Assembly: GCA_944389095.1 (NCBI GenBank)
Contig: CALXLC010000025.1
Coordinates: 1-56,402 of the forward strand
Length of the DNA stretch: 56,402 nucleotides
Direction: 5' to 3'
DNA from: an uncultured Alphaproteobacteria bacterium
GTDB taxonomy: Bacteria > Pseudomonadota > Alphaproteobacteria > RF32 > CAG-239
The notes under the pieces were generated by a model. That model searched no databases, was not told where the DNA came from, and was given only the letters and a program-made list of their open reading frames with translations. Below, in pieces: positions 17,881 to 27,043 of this stretch. A program made the translations under genes and the position numbers. Each line of letters opens with the position of its first letter. Positions within the stretch are counted from its first letter, which is position 1.

Positions 17881-19020
17881 TTAATTATTGACAATCTGAC
17901 TAAACTCCGGAATCGGCAGACCTATTCCCTGCTGCAGCATTTCCTGGCGGACAAATCCCATTTCACCGTTATCAATCATAACGCGCGCCCAAATGTTATC
18001 CGGACTCAGTCCGGTCAGCCGTACGGTTGTGCGGGCGGGAAGCTCCTTCATTACATCAAAGTCATCGGACGGACCGTACATGATTTTTACTTTTTGACGC
18101 AGGTGATAAAGTCTGCTGCTGTCGGCCCGGTCAACCGGAATGTTGAGGATTTTTCCGACAACAACATCATCTACACTGCGGCCGCGCTTGCCAAAGTTGA
18201 CTTCCTGATAATAACTGATTTCATCTTTTTTTGAAAAATAATCCCACAGTTCGCTTTCCGTCAGATAAACGGCACCGCCGGAAAAAAGCGGCAACAACAG
18301 CAATATTCCGGGAATAATCAGCTGCACCAGGCGAAGGGCCGCAAAATTCCATGCTTTGGGCCGGGGAATCCGCTGATTAAGCAAAGCGATAAACTTTTGC
18401 AGGCAGGCTTTTTGTCCGGCATCGGCATAATCCAGCGCCCTAACGGCCGAAGCGGCCGCAGAAAGAACGTCTTTTTCGTGCCAATAGGCAACCGCGTTAT
18501 GACTTAAAAGCTGCAGGTTGGCCGTTTTGTTGTCAACCTCTTTAAAATTTTGTATCAGTGCGCGCGGTGTTTTCAAAAGTCCTCCGGCACTCCACCAGCC
18601 CAGCAGCCAGTTTCCGGCGGAAATCTTAAAGGTTTGCCTTAATGCATCGCGATAACCACAGACAATCCGCGGATGCGAAACAAGCGTTTTCCAGATTTGG
18701 CCGCGGACGTTCGTCGGCGTCAAAACCCGTAAATCAATCCCCTCTGTCCCCGATTTTATCGGCTGAATATTCTCCAAATCCGGAAACGTTTTTTCATCAT
18801 ATACCTGTGACAAGATATCATACACCAAACGGGCCGTTTCGTCCTGCAACACTTCATAAGCAGAAGAAAGTTTTTGAAAAACCTCCAACGCGTTTTCGGC
18901 CTTGTTGTGATCGGGATGCCAGACCTTTGCCAAATCGCGGTATTGGCGTTTTATTTCTTCGCCCGAAGCCTCCGGCGAAACATTCAAAATCCGATAATAT
19001 CCCAGTGCGTCTTTTGTCAT
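17881..19020 (-). CDS. J-domain protein with membrane segment and SH3-like C-terminus
   Basis: This 379-aa protein has an N-terminal DnaJ domain (about 6-72) with the HPD signature at 35-37, so it should stimulate a DnaK-type ATPase. A middle region has no recognised domain. One membrane segment follows (about 230-252, LVQLIIPGILLLLPLF). The C-terminal region (about 305-370) with VKIMYGPSDDFDVMKELPARTTVRLTG and MGFVRQEML resembles bacterial SH3 domains. Its ATG directly follows the TGA of the FliK-like gene with no gap, making it the last gene of the flhA-flhF-flhG run. A membrane co-chaperone tied to flagellar assembly is possible but unproven. Confidence 0.8.
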   Translation of the reverse strand: MTKDALGYYRILNVSPEASGEEIKRQYRDLAKVWHPDHNKAENALEVFQKLSSAYEVLQDETARLVYDILSQVYDEKTFPDLENIQPIKSGTEGIDLRVLTPTNVRGQIWKTLVSHPRIVCGYRDALRQTFKISAGNWLLGWWSAGGLLKTPRALIQNFKEVDNKTANLQLLSHNAVAYWHEKDVLSAAASAVRALDYADAGQKACLQKFIALLNQRIPRPKAWNFAALRLVQLIIPGILLLLPLFSGGAVYLTESELWDYFSKKDEISYYQEVNFGKRGRSVDDVVVGKILNIPVDRADSSRLYHLRQKVKIMYGPSDDFDVMKELPARTTVRLTGLSPDNIWARVMIDNGEMGFVRQEMLQQGIGLPIPEFSQIVNN

Positions 19021-20652
19021 TCAAATATAAACTCCGTCTTTGAGCTGAACGGCATCATCTTCAATTATTTTTACAAAACTTTCCTGAATGCCGAATTTCA
19101 AATTTCCGGCATAACCGACATTATACAACGAAGTTTTAAACAAATTCATAATATGCGCGCATAAATCATCGTCTGCCGGACGGGTGGTGCGGATAATCAA
19201 ATCAAATCTCCTTTCGACGGCAATCGAAAAACCGTCAAATTGAAATTTTCCAAGGCGTGAAAAATCCGTTTCTACCAGAAAGCGGGTGCCGGCATGACGC
19301 GGGCGGCGCGTTTTTTCCTGCTCCTCTTCATCCCGGTTCTTTTTAAGGGCGATTTTTATCTGAGTCAGGTTCTGTCCGTCAAAAAACGGAAGCGTTACCT
19401 GACGCCAACTGACGCCTTCCCGGACGGAAGACGAAATAAATTCGCCCAGCCGGCCGACAACTTCTTTTCCCTCGGCTCCCTGCGCCGATAATTCCGCCGT
19501 TAACTCCCTGCCCAGCCAGGCTTCCACGCCGCCGCCGGATGCCGCCTTATAAAAAGCATGCAGGTGCGGCAACATCTGCTCATTTTGTGCCGGCAGCCGG
19601 TTCAGAACCTCTACGGCCAGTTCCGGGCGCAAATTTTGCAGCGGGGCAACGGCCTCAAGCAAATTATTCAGCCGTTCGGGAACCGTTGTCTGAAGATTGA
19701 GCAGACGGCCTGCCACATCCCCCTTTCCGGTTTGCGGAAGTTTTTCAAACAAGCGGGACAAATTTTCCAACAAAGTATCAAGCGGAGAAACCGGACGAGA
19801 CCGTACCTCAACGACCTGTAAAATCAGTTCTGCGTTTTCGGAAAGATTCAGAGGCGTTTCCGTCGTTATTTTTCCCAACGGTGATGATAAGACCGTCTGA
19901 CTGCCGCCTGACGGTTCCACCACCGCAGAAAACGTCCGGCCGTTTAATTCGGACAGACCGTTCGATATTCTGACGGCTGCCTCTTTGATATTTTGCAAGG
20001 CTTCCGGCTGCTGCGTCAACGGCCGGAGAATTTGAGACAGCAGACTTTCGGGCCGGGCTGCGGGAATCTGTTGCGGCACAATACTCTGTACCGACAACCG
20101 GACTTCCGTTTCAGGAAGAACCGAAATTATCTGTTGCTTCATGTTATCGGGTATATTCAGTTGCCTGACTGTTTCCGCAAGCTGTGGCTTTAAATTCAGC
20201 GGAAGCGGACGAATCTGCGGCAGCGAAGCACTCAAATCGGCAGACAGCGCCGGAGCCGTCCGGCCACTCTGCGGTGTAGCGGCATTATTTTTTAAAAAGG
20301 CGCTGATTTTGACATCGTCAACCGAAGTTATCTGCAGGCGAAGCGCTTCCGGACGCACGGAAACCACCCGTGCTGCCAGCCGGTGCGTATCCGCCGTATC
20401 CAACGGCAAGGGCGCCGACAGTTTGACATTCAGCGGAACTTCCTGTTGATTTATCGCAACCGATACCTGCAGACTCGCATTATCCGTTTTTAAAGTGCCG
20501 TTGTTTATCAGGGTTTGCAGAAGAAGAGCATCTCCGGGTTTGAGGCTGCCAAGCTGCGGAGGAAGCTGTGTTATCATGCCGTCAAGCCCGGCTTCCGGAA
20601 AAACCGACGATATTTCCGGAGGCAGGGAGGGAATGACCAGGTTACTGTTCAT
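19021..20652 (-). CDS. FliK-like protein in the flhFG operon
   Basis: This protein of about 543 aa has no signal peptide. The N-terminal half is rich in Pro, Leu and Gln. The C-terminal part (about 420-540), with FFDGQNLTQIKIALKK and TDFSRLGKFQFDG, resembles the hook-length control C-terminal domain of FliK. A separate and clearer FliK is at 32951-34669. The ATG at 20652 overlaps the flhG stop codon (ATGAACAGTAA) and is preferred over an upstream TTG. Being downstream of flhG and abutting the J-domain gene, it probably belongs to flagellar export control, but the assignment rests on a weak resemblance. Confidence 0.65.
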   Translation of the reverse strand: MNSNLVIPSLPPEISSVFPEAGLDGMITQLPPQLGSLKPGDALLLQTLINNGTLKTDNASLQVSVAINQQEVPLNVKLSAPLPLDTADTHRLAARVVSVRPEALRLQITSVDDVKISAFLKNNAATPQSGRTAPALSADLSASLPQIRPLPLNLKPQLAETVRQLNIPDNMKQQIISVLPETEVRLSVQSIVPQQIPAARPESLLSQILRPLTQQPEALQNIKEAAVRISNGLSELNGRTFSAVVEPSGGSQTVLSSPLGKITTETPLNLSENAELILQVVEVRSRPVSPLDTLLENLSRLFEKLPQTGKGDVAGRLLNLQTTVPERLNNLLEAVAPLQNLRPELAVEVLNRLPAQNEQMLPHLHAFYKAASGGGVEAWLGRELTAELSAQGAEGKEVVGRLGEFISSSVREGVSWRQVTLPFFDGQNLTQIKIALKKNRDEEEQEKTRRPRHAGTRFLVETDFSRLGKFQFDGFSIAVERRFDLIIRTTRPADDDLCAHIMNLFKTSLYNVGYAGNLKFGIQESFVKIIEDDAVQLKDGVYI

Positions 20653-21451
20653 CGGCAATCAGCCTTTTGGCTATGGCCAACACATCTTCGGCGGCCTCAG
20701 AGGTCGGGTAGCGGTTGATAATCGAGACCTGGTTGCGTATCGAATCGCGAACCCGGGTGTCTCTTCGGATAATTCCCAACAACGGCGGATTGATTTTCAA
20801 AAAGTTATTGCAGGCCTTTAACAGCGTGTCATAAGTTCTTTGTCCCTCCCGGACGGAATTAGCCTGATTGACAACAATGCCGATGCTGCTTCTGGGGTAC
20901 TGCAGGGTCATGATTTTGATAAATGCGTAGGCATCGGTTAACGAGGTCGGTTCATCGGTGCAGACGACAATAATCTTTTCCGCCATGCCGGAAAGTATTC
21001 TCACCGGTTTTTCAACACCGGCGCCCATATCCAGAATGATTTTGTTGTAATTTGCCGCAATCAGGCTCAAATCTTCGCCCAAAATCTGCAGCCGGCCGAC
21101 CGGCATAGAAGCCAATCCGGCAGACCCCGAACGTCCGGCAATAACGTCAAAATGTCCTTTGTCGTAGTGATAAATTACCTGATTAAGGCTTAATGCACCG
21201 GAAACAACGCTGCCCAAATCGTTTTTGACCATCAGACCAAGCTGAATATCTATGTTGGCCAGCCCTAAATCTCCGTCAAACAGAAGCGTACGCTGCTTGT
21301 AAAGGCTTAACGCATGTGCCAGGGTTATCGAAAACCATGTTTTGCCGACACCGCCTTTGCCCGAAGCCACCGCCAGCATGTTTTTGCCTTTGCGCGAACT
21401 GCGGGCACCGGGACCGCGGGGGGCAAGAGTTAATTCTTCTTTGTTTTCCAT
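20642..21451 (-). CDS. flhG: FlhG/YlxH-type MinD-like ATPase
   Basis: This 269-aa deviant Walker ATPase carries GKGGVGKT at 31-38 after a short basic N-terminus. Such proteins set the number and place of flagella, often by acting on FlhF. The neighbouring flhF supports this over a chromosomal ParA or MinD. The ATG at 21451 follows a run resembling AAAAAGGAGGA. The C-terminal end overlaps the next gene by 11 nt. The usual N-terminal DQAxxLR motif of gammaproteobacterial FlhG is not obvious. Confidence 0.85.
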   Translation of the reverse strand: MENKEELTLAPRGPGARSSRKGKNMLAVASGKGGVGKTWFSITLAHALSLYKQRTLLFDGDLGLANIDIQLGLMVKNDLGSVVSGALSLNQVIYHYDKGHFDVIAGRSGSAGLASMPVGRLQILGEDLSLIAANYNKIILDMGAGVEKPVRILSGMAEKIIVVCTDEPTSLTDAYAFIKIMTLQYPRSSIGIVVNQANSVREGQRTYDTLLKACNNFLKINPPLLGIIRRDTRVRDSIRNQVSIINRYPTSEAAEDVLAIAKRLIADEQ

Positions 21452-21467
21452 GGTTTTCCTCCTTTTT

Positions 21468-22421
21468 TCAGGACAAAATCAGTTTGGCAAGCGATTGGCT
21501 GTCGACCGGTGCCAGCCCGCCGGCAATTGATGCATTGATACCGGCTGCGGTAAACGTCATGCCGCAACAATCGGCTAAAGACAGCACAGAACCAATGCGC
21601 CGGGTCAAATCAAGCCGGGTGGGCAAAATAAAACGAACGCCCAATCCGGCAAAAATCTCGCCGATTTCAATGGTTTCATAGGCATACCGTCCGGCATCGA
21701 AGGTTAAAATCTTATCGCATTTCAACACTTCGGCAAATGCGGCAACCTTGTCCACTTCTGCTTCCAGAAAAGGGTTTATACCGGGCGTATCTATCAAAAC
21801 CAGACCGTATTTTTTGGCCGCGGAAGATATAAAATCGTACAGCCGCCGGGCATCTTTGCAAAAAATAAAATCAAGCGCCAAAATCTCGGCAAAAGCTTTA
21901 AGCTGTTGATTGGCGCCGGCCCGAACATTGTCCGTGCTGACGATTGCTGTCGGAATTTTTTGCAGTTTAGCCTGCGTTGCCACTTTTGCAATAGCCGTCG
22001 ATTTTCCGGAACCGGGTGTTCCCATGAACATTTTAAACGGCGTTTTTAAATTTAATATCCGGTCATAGCGATACAACCCTTCCAGCGCCGCGGCCAGCAC
22101 CTGCACATCGTCGCGGCCGCCTTTTTGCCTTCCGGCTTCACGGCAACGCGCCAAAATATGCTGTTGCACCAAATCAATCACGCCATGATATGACAGGGCT
22201 TCGCGAATCCGCGTATCATCAAAAAAAGCCCGGGTGTCTACCGCTTCTATCTCGTCTTTGGCATTAAAATCGAAGTCGCTTTTTTCATCAACGGCGGCCT
22301 GTATCAGCACCTTGCCGTCTACCGTGCGGTTAGAAAGAATGACGGCATCACCTCCAAGCTCCCGCCGTATCTGCTGCATGGCCTCGTTGATGTTATCCGC
22401 TATGAAATTTTTGATTTTCAT
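21468..22421 (-). CDS. flhF: FlhF, SRP-type GTPase for flagellar placement
   Basis: This 317-aa protein starts MKIKNFIADNINEAMQQIR, the typical opening of FlhF. The GTPase domain has G1 GTPGSGKST (134-142), a DTPG motif in VLIDTPGINPF and TRLDLTRRIGSVLSLA as the G4/G5 region. It is shorter than many FlhF proteins because the linker between the N-terminal motif and the NG domain is reduced. FlhF recruits the first flagellar ring components to the pole. flhA ends 2 nt upstream and flhG starts 16 nt downstream, so all three form one operon. Confidence 0.88.
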   Translation of the reverse strand: MKIKNFIADNINEAMQQIRRELGGDAVILSNRTVDGKVLIQAAVDEKSDFDFNAKDEIEAVDTRAFFDDTRIREALSYHGVIDLVQQHILARCREAGRQKGGRDDVQVLAAALEGLYRYDRILNLKTPFKMFMGTPGSGKSTAIAKVATQAKLQKIPTAIVSTDNVRAGANQQLKAFAEILALDFIFCKDARRLYDFISSAAKKYGLVLIDTPGINPFLEAEVDKVAAFAEVLKCDKILTFDAGRYAYETIEIGEIFAGLGVRFILPTRLDLTRRIGSVLSLADCCGMTFTAAGINASIAGGLAPVDSQSLAKLILS

Positions 22422-22423
22422 GC

Positions 22424-24538
22424 TTAAATCTGACCTACGGTTTTAATCTTGGCCTTGGGATGAATTTCGTTTTGCGACATCACAACCGTCAGAGGGCGGA
22501 AACGCTCGATAATCGAACGCACAAACGGACGGACGGCCGGACTGGTCAGCAGAACGGCGCTTTCCCCTCTGGAGGCCAAATCTTCCATAACCGTCCGGAC
22601 TTTGTTGATAAAACTTTGCAAAGCGCTCGGCGCCATGGCCAGCTGGCGGTCATCGCCGTCGCCGACGATGGCCTCGGCAAAAGCCTGTTCCCATTCCGGA
22701 GACAGCGTTACCAGAGAAATAACACCAAACTCATTGGCATAGGCATTTGACAACTGGCGCGACAGGCGGGTACGAACATGCTCGGTTATCAGCATCAGGC
22801 TGTGCGTTGTGCTGACCGCCTCGGAAATGCCTTCCAGAATAGTCGGCAAATCGCGAATGGAAACACGCTCCTGCAGCAAATTTTGCAAAACGCGCTGCAG
22901 CGCCCCGAGGCTGACTTTTCCGGGAATGAGTTCTTTGACGAGCTTTTGATGCTCTTTATCCAATTCATCAAGCAGCTTCTGCGTTTCGGCGTAAGACAGA
23001 AGTTCCGGCATATTATCCTTGACCAATTCGGTAATATGGGTGGTAATGACCGTGGCCGGATCAACCACCGTATAGCCCCGGAACATGGCCTCTTCCCGGT
23101 AAGAGGGATCTATCCACATGGCTTTGAGGCCGAACGTCGGTTCAAAGGTGTTTTCGCCGGGAAGCGTTATTGTCTCGCCCCGCGGATCCATAACCAACAA
23201 CTGGGTGGGACGCAGTTCGCCTTTGCCGGATTTTACTTCCTTGATGTAAATATTATATTCGTTGGCGCCCAGCTGCATATTGTCCTGAATACGGATGGAC
23301 GGCATGACGAATCCGAGTTCGGAAGCCAGAGCCCGGCGCAATGCCTTAATCTGATCCGTCAATTTGCGGTTAGCCTCCTCATTAACCAGCGGCAGCAATC
23401 CATAACCGATTTCAAGACGAATCAAATCGACCCGCAACGCGTTGGCTATCGGTTCATCGGCAGCCTTGGCTATTTTGCCCTGTTTTTCTTCCTGCTCCAT
23501 GACGGCCTGAGCCTGCGCCATTGCCTCCTTCTGGCGTTTGTCAAGATAATAAGCGGTCGAACCGGTTAATGTCGCCAGCAAAATAAACGGTATGGCCGGC
23601 GTTCCGGGAAGCATGCCCAATGCCAGAGCCAGAAAAGCGCTCATGCCCAACGCTTTCGGATAATTGGCCAACTGCTCAAACAATACTTTATCCGTCGAAT
23701 CGGTCATACCGGCTTTGGAAACCAAAATACCGGCGGCAACCGAAACAATCAGCGCCGGGACCTGCGAAACCAAGCCGTCACCGACCGTCAGGCGCATATA
23801 TGTTTCCGCCGCAGCGGAAAAACTCATGCCGTTTTGAACCATGCCGATGATAATACCGGCCACGATGTTGATAAAAACAATCAACAGGCCGGCAATGGCA
23901 TCTCCGCGCACAAACTTGGAAGCACCATCCATGGCGCCGTAAAACGAGCTTTCTTTCGACAAATCTTCCCGGCGCTTGCGGGCCTCGTCCTCATTAATCA
24001 GACCGGAAGACAAATCCGCATCGATTGCCATCTGCTTACCGGGCATGGCATCCAAAGCAAAACGGGCGGCTACTTCGGCAATACGCCCCGAACCCTTGGT
24101 AATAACGATAAAATTGACCAAAACCAAAATCGCAAAGACAATAACGCCGATGACAAAACTATTGCCCATAATGAAACCGCCGAATGCCTTAATCACTTCT
24201 CCGGCGGCGTCCGGCCCCTGATAACCGTGAGACAGAATCAACCTGGTGGATGCCAGATTGAGGGAAAGACGGTACATGGTGGTAATCAGCAAGACCAGCG
24301 GGAAAGCGCTGAATTCTGTCGGTTTTTCAATAAAAATCGCCATCATCAGCACAATACAGGACATCGTAATCGAAAAAGCCAGCAAAACATCCAGCAGCCA
24401 GGCCGGCAGCGGCATAATCAGAATAACCAGCATTAAAATAATGGCAAAAGCAAAGAAAATGTCGCCGCGCCGGGTGGCACCGAGCAGCATTTCCCGAAAG
24501 CTTTTTCCGCCAAACATATGTTGCTGTTGACCGGCCAT
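22424..24538 (-). CDS. flhA: FlhA, flagellar export gate protein
   Basis: This 704-aa protein has about eight N-terminal membrane segments (residues about 20-320), then a large cytoplasmic domain. The FHIPEP-family block is recognisable (FALDAMPGKQMAIDADLSSG near 160-180), as are the conserved loop VRGDAIAGLLI and the C-terminal SNAYANEFGVISLVTLSPEWE. It forms the nonameric gate of the flagellar type III secretion apparatus. It lies 8 nt downstream of flbD and 2 nt upstream of flhF, as expected for a single transcript. Confidence 0.97.
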   Translation of the reverse strand: MAGQQQHMFGGKSFREMLLGATRRGDIFFAFAIILMLVILIMPLPAWLLDVLLAFSITMSCIVLMMAIFIEKPTEFSAFPLVLLITTMYRLSLNLASTRLILSHGYQGPDAAGEVIKAFGGFIMGNSFVIGVIVFAILVLVNFIVITKGSGRIAEVAARFALDAMPGKQMAIDADLSSGLINEDEARKRREDLSKESSFYGAMDGASKFVRGDAIAGLLIVFINIVAGIIIGMVQNGMSFSAAAETYMRLTVGDGLVSQVPALIVSVAAGILVSKAGMTDSTDKVLFEQLANYPKALGMSAFLALALGMLPGTPAIPFILLATLTGSTAYYLDKRQKEAMAQAQAVMEQEEKQGKIAKAADEPIANALRVDLIRLEIGYGLLPLVNEEANRKLTDQIKALRRALASELGFVMPSIRIQDNMQLGANEYNIYIKEVKSGKGELRPTQLLVMDPRGETITLPGENTFEPTFGLKAMWIDPSYREEAMFRGYTVVDPATVITTHITELVKDNMPELLSYAETQKLLDELDKEHQKLVKELIPGKVSLGALQRVLQNLLQERVSIRDLPTILEGISEAVSTTHSLMLITEHVRTRLSRQLSNAYANEFGVISLVTLSPEWEQAFAEAIVGDGDDRQLAMAPSALQSFINKVRTVMEDLASRGESAVLLTSPAVRPFVRSIIERFRPLTVVMSQNEIHPKAKIKTVGQI

Positions 24539-24546
24539 TCAGCCCC

Positions 24547-25869
24547 CTATCCCTGCGGCGAAGCCGGGATATCGAATCCCTCTTCCTGATATTGTTTTAA
24601 TTTATTGCGCAGCGTGCGAATGGAAATCCCCAAAATATTGGCTGCGGTCGTGCGATTGCCCATAGTATGTTTGAGCGTGTCGATAATCAGGCGGCGCTCC
24701 ATGCCGGCAACCGTCTGTCCAACCTGAGGTTCGGAATTATCCGGCTGCGGTTCGGGATTTATTACGGCGGAAGCATCGGTTAAAAGTATCGCCTCTTCGC
24801 CGATTTCATCCCCGGTGCTCAGCAAAACCGCCCGGTGCATGGTATTTTCAAGCTCACGAACATTACCGGGCCAGAGATAATTCAAAAGTTTTTGCTCGGC
24901 GGCGGGCGCCAAATCTTTCATCGGCAAGTCGTTGAGTTCCGAAAATTTTTTGATAAAGTGCTTGGCCAGCACCGGAATATCGCCGGGACGGTCTTTTAAA
25001 TCGGGAATATTGATGTTAATGACATTAAGGCGATAATACAAATCCTGCCGGAAACTTCCGTTTTTGACAGCTTCTTCCAGATTGCGGTTGGACGTGGCTA
25101 TGATTCTGGTATTTACTTTTATCGGGGCCTTTCCGCCGATGCGGTCAATTTCTTTTTCCTGAATGGCGCGCAGCAGCTTGGCCTGAATGCCGATATCCAT
25201 TTCGGAAATTTCATCCAGCAGCAAGGTGCCGTCCGAAGCCTCTTCAAACTTTCCTATCCGGCGGGCGACGGCACCGGTAAATGCGCCTTTTTCATATCCG
25301 AAGAGCTCGGATTCCAGCAGTGTTTCGGGAATTGCCGCGCAGTTAACCGCCACAAATTTTTTATTGGCACGTTTGGAATTATCATGGATAAAGCGGGAAA
25401 AGATTTCTTTACCCGTTCCCGAATTGCCCGTCAGCAAAACGCTGGCTTCCGACGGCGCAATTTGTTTGGCCATTTTCAGTATGGCCTCGGTTTTTTTGTC
25501 GCCGTAAATCAGGGCATGATTTTCACGTGTGGCCGCCGCCAGCACCGCGCCTATCAGTTCCGGATCCGGCGGCAACGGAATATACTCTTTGGCACCGGCC
25601 TTAATTGCCTTGACGGCCAGAGAAGGATCATTGGCAACACCGCAGGCCACGACCAGAACATTTATCCGCTCCTGCTCCAGAGACGAAATAAACTTGTAAA
25701 TATCGAGTTTGACATCAATCATTACCAACTCGACTGATTTTCCTGAGCGCAAAATATCCAGCGCGGTTTCTATTTTGTCGGCCAAAGAGACATGACCGCC
25801 CTGCGCCACCGCAATTTTGCTGGCAGCCCCAATCTGTCCCTCCAATGTTCCGACAATCAATAATTCCAT
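24547..25869 (-). CDS. flbD: FlbD-like sigma-54 activator of flagellar genes
   Basis: This 440-aa protein has three parts. The N-terminal receiver-like domain (1-115) keeps Asp52 but lacks the acidic pair after strand 1 (LLIVGT instead of an Asp pair) and the switch lysine (Leu99). The central AAA+ domain has Walker A GNSGTGKE (148-155) and GAFTGA (195-200), which contacts sigma-54. A Fis-type helix-turn-helix lies at about 395-430. Caulobacter FlbD has a similarly atypical receiver and is controlled by FliX rather than by a classical kinase. The position between fliN and flhA is the Caulobacter order. A matching sigma-54 promoter lies upstream of fliK in this window. Confidence 0.88.
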   Translation of the reverse strand: MELLIVGTLEGQIGAASKIAVAQGGHVSLADKIETALDILRSGKSVELVMIDVKLDIYKFISSLEQERINVLVVACGVANDPSLAVKAIKAGAKEYIPLPPDPELIGAVLAAATRENHALIYGDKKTEAILKMAKQIAPSEASVLLTGNSGTGKEIFSRFIHDNSKRANKKFVAVNCAAIPETLLESELFGYEKGAFTGAVARRIGKFEEASDGTLLLDEISEMDIGIQAKLLRAIQEKEIDRIGGKAPIKVNTRIIATSNRNLEEAVKNGSFRQDLYYRLNVININIPDLKDRPGDIPVLAKHFIKKFSELNDLPMKDLAPAAEQKLLNYLWPGNVRELENTMHRAVLLSTGDEIGEEAILLTDASAVINPEPQPDNSEPQVGQTVAGMERRLIIDTLKHTMGNRTTAANILGISIRTLRNKLKQYQEEGFDIPASPQG

Positions 25870-25888
25870 TTAAGCCTCGGTTTTGCGT

Positions 25889-26242
25889 TTATTTCGGCGC
25901 AGATTTGACAATCTCGGTCATGGTGATACCCAGTTTGTCATCCACGACCACAACTTCTCCGCGGGCAACCAGATTGTTATTGACATAAATGTCAATTGCT
26001 TCGCCGACTTTGCGGTCAAGCTCTATAATCGCACCTTTGTTCAACTTCATCAGCTGGCTGACTTTCATCTGAGTTTTGCCCAAAATGGCCGATACCTTAA
26101 CCGGAATGTTATAGACCGCTTCCAAATCTGACGTTGAGGTCGGAATATCAAAATCTTCCGGACCGCTGTCTTTACGCAGCACCGGTTCATCATTGAGAAC
26201 GGAACTTTCATTGAGTTCGTCTAATTCTAAATTTTTATCCAT
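25889..26242 (-). CDS. fliN: FliN, flagellar motor switch protein
   Basis: This 117-aa protein has a variable acidic N-terminus and the SpoA/FliN domain (about 45-112) with YNIPVKVSAILGKTQMKVSQ and ARGEVVVVDDKLGITMTEI. It builds the lower part of the C-ring. The ATG at 26242 is chosen because it follows GAGAGGGACA and overlaps the fliH stop codon by 8 nt (ATGGATAA); an in-frame ATG 11 codons upstream has no ribosome-binding site. Confidence 0.92.
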   Translation of the reverse strand: MDKNLELDELNESSVLNDEPVLRKDSGPEDFDIPTSTSDLEAVYNIPVKVSAILGKTQMKVSQLMKLNKGAIIELDRKVGEAIDIYVNNNLVARGEVVVVDDKLGITMTEIVKSAPK

Positions 26243-27026
26243 TGTCCCTCTCTTTATTGGCAGATGATTTATCATCCAGCAAATCTTCTATTTTTTCAAG
26301 TGTTTTATGGCTGTTACGCTCAACGCCGCCGTTTGTCCATTCCACCCGGCAGTCGCTCATTCCCAGCGCCGCGTCCTTATGAATGGCTATTTTGCCTTCA
26401 AAATCGTTTTTGTCGGCCAGCTTGGAAATAATTTCCGCCGCTGTTCCCGCCATTTCCGGATTCAGGCTGAAAGACAGCGATGCTTCTTTGCCAAAGCCGG
26501 CAAAATTTTCTTCCAAAAACCGTTTGACTTCGTCCTTCGCCTGCTTTTTCTCCAGCGACGGGAACAACTTTTTGACCGCGGCAGCAGCCGCACTCAAAGC
26601 TTCACGCTCGGCCTGGTGCTCCTGTTCCTTCTCTCCGGCGAACAACTCTTGCAGCCGTTTGTTCATTTCCTGCAAAAGGTCCAGCCGTTGTTTTTCAAAA
26701 TCGCCGAATGCAGCGCGAAAGCCGTTTTCGTACCCGCGTTCTTCGGCTTGTTTTACCGCCGCATCCAGTTCATCCTGACTGAACGTGGCTGCGGGCGGAG
26801 GCACCGGTTCCGGTTCGGGAACAGGCTCCGGGTCAAGCTCCGGTTCCGGTTCGGCAACAGTTTCTGTCTTCTCCGTCTCTTCACCGGAAATTACTTCCGG
26901 CGCAGGTTCAGGCGTTTGGGTATCCGCAATTTCCGCAACGGGACCGGCATTGTCTGAAGAAGAAGCTTTTTCATCCTCGCAGGCAATGACAAAATTATCA
27001 AACATAAATTTTTGATAGTGCGGCAC
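26235..27026 (-). CDS. fliH: FliH-like flagellar export regulator (FlbE type)
   Basis: This 263-aa protein lies between fliG and fliN, where Caulobacter has flbE/fliH. The N-terminal region contains a long Glu/Pro/Val repeat (about 55-80, EPELDPEPVPEPEPVP). A Gly-periodic segment EERGYENGFRAAFGDFEKQ follows (the AxxxGxxxG type of FliH), then a coiled coil and a C-terminal DCRVEWTNGGVER typical of FliH. It restrains the FliI ATPase. Translation starts at GTG 27026 behind GGAGAAAAGG. The proline-glutamate stretch is longer than I would expect and may be a spacer. Confidence 0.83.
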   Translation of the reverse strand: MPHYQKFMFDNFVIACEDEKASSSDNAGPVAEIADTQTPEPAPEVISGEETEKTETVAEPEPELDPEPVPEPEPVPPPAATFSQDELDAAVKQAEERGYENGFRAAFGDFEKQRLDLLQEMNKRLQELFAGEKEQEHQAEREALSAAAAAVKKLFPSLEKKQAKDEVKRFLEENFAGFGKEASLSFSLNPEMAGTAAEIISKLADKNDFEGKIAIHKDAALGMSDCRVEWTNGGVERNSHKTLEKIEDLLDDKSSANKERDNG

Positions 27027-27043
27027 CTAACCTTTTCTCCATT

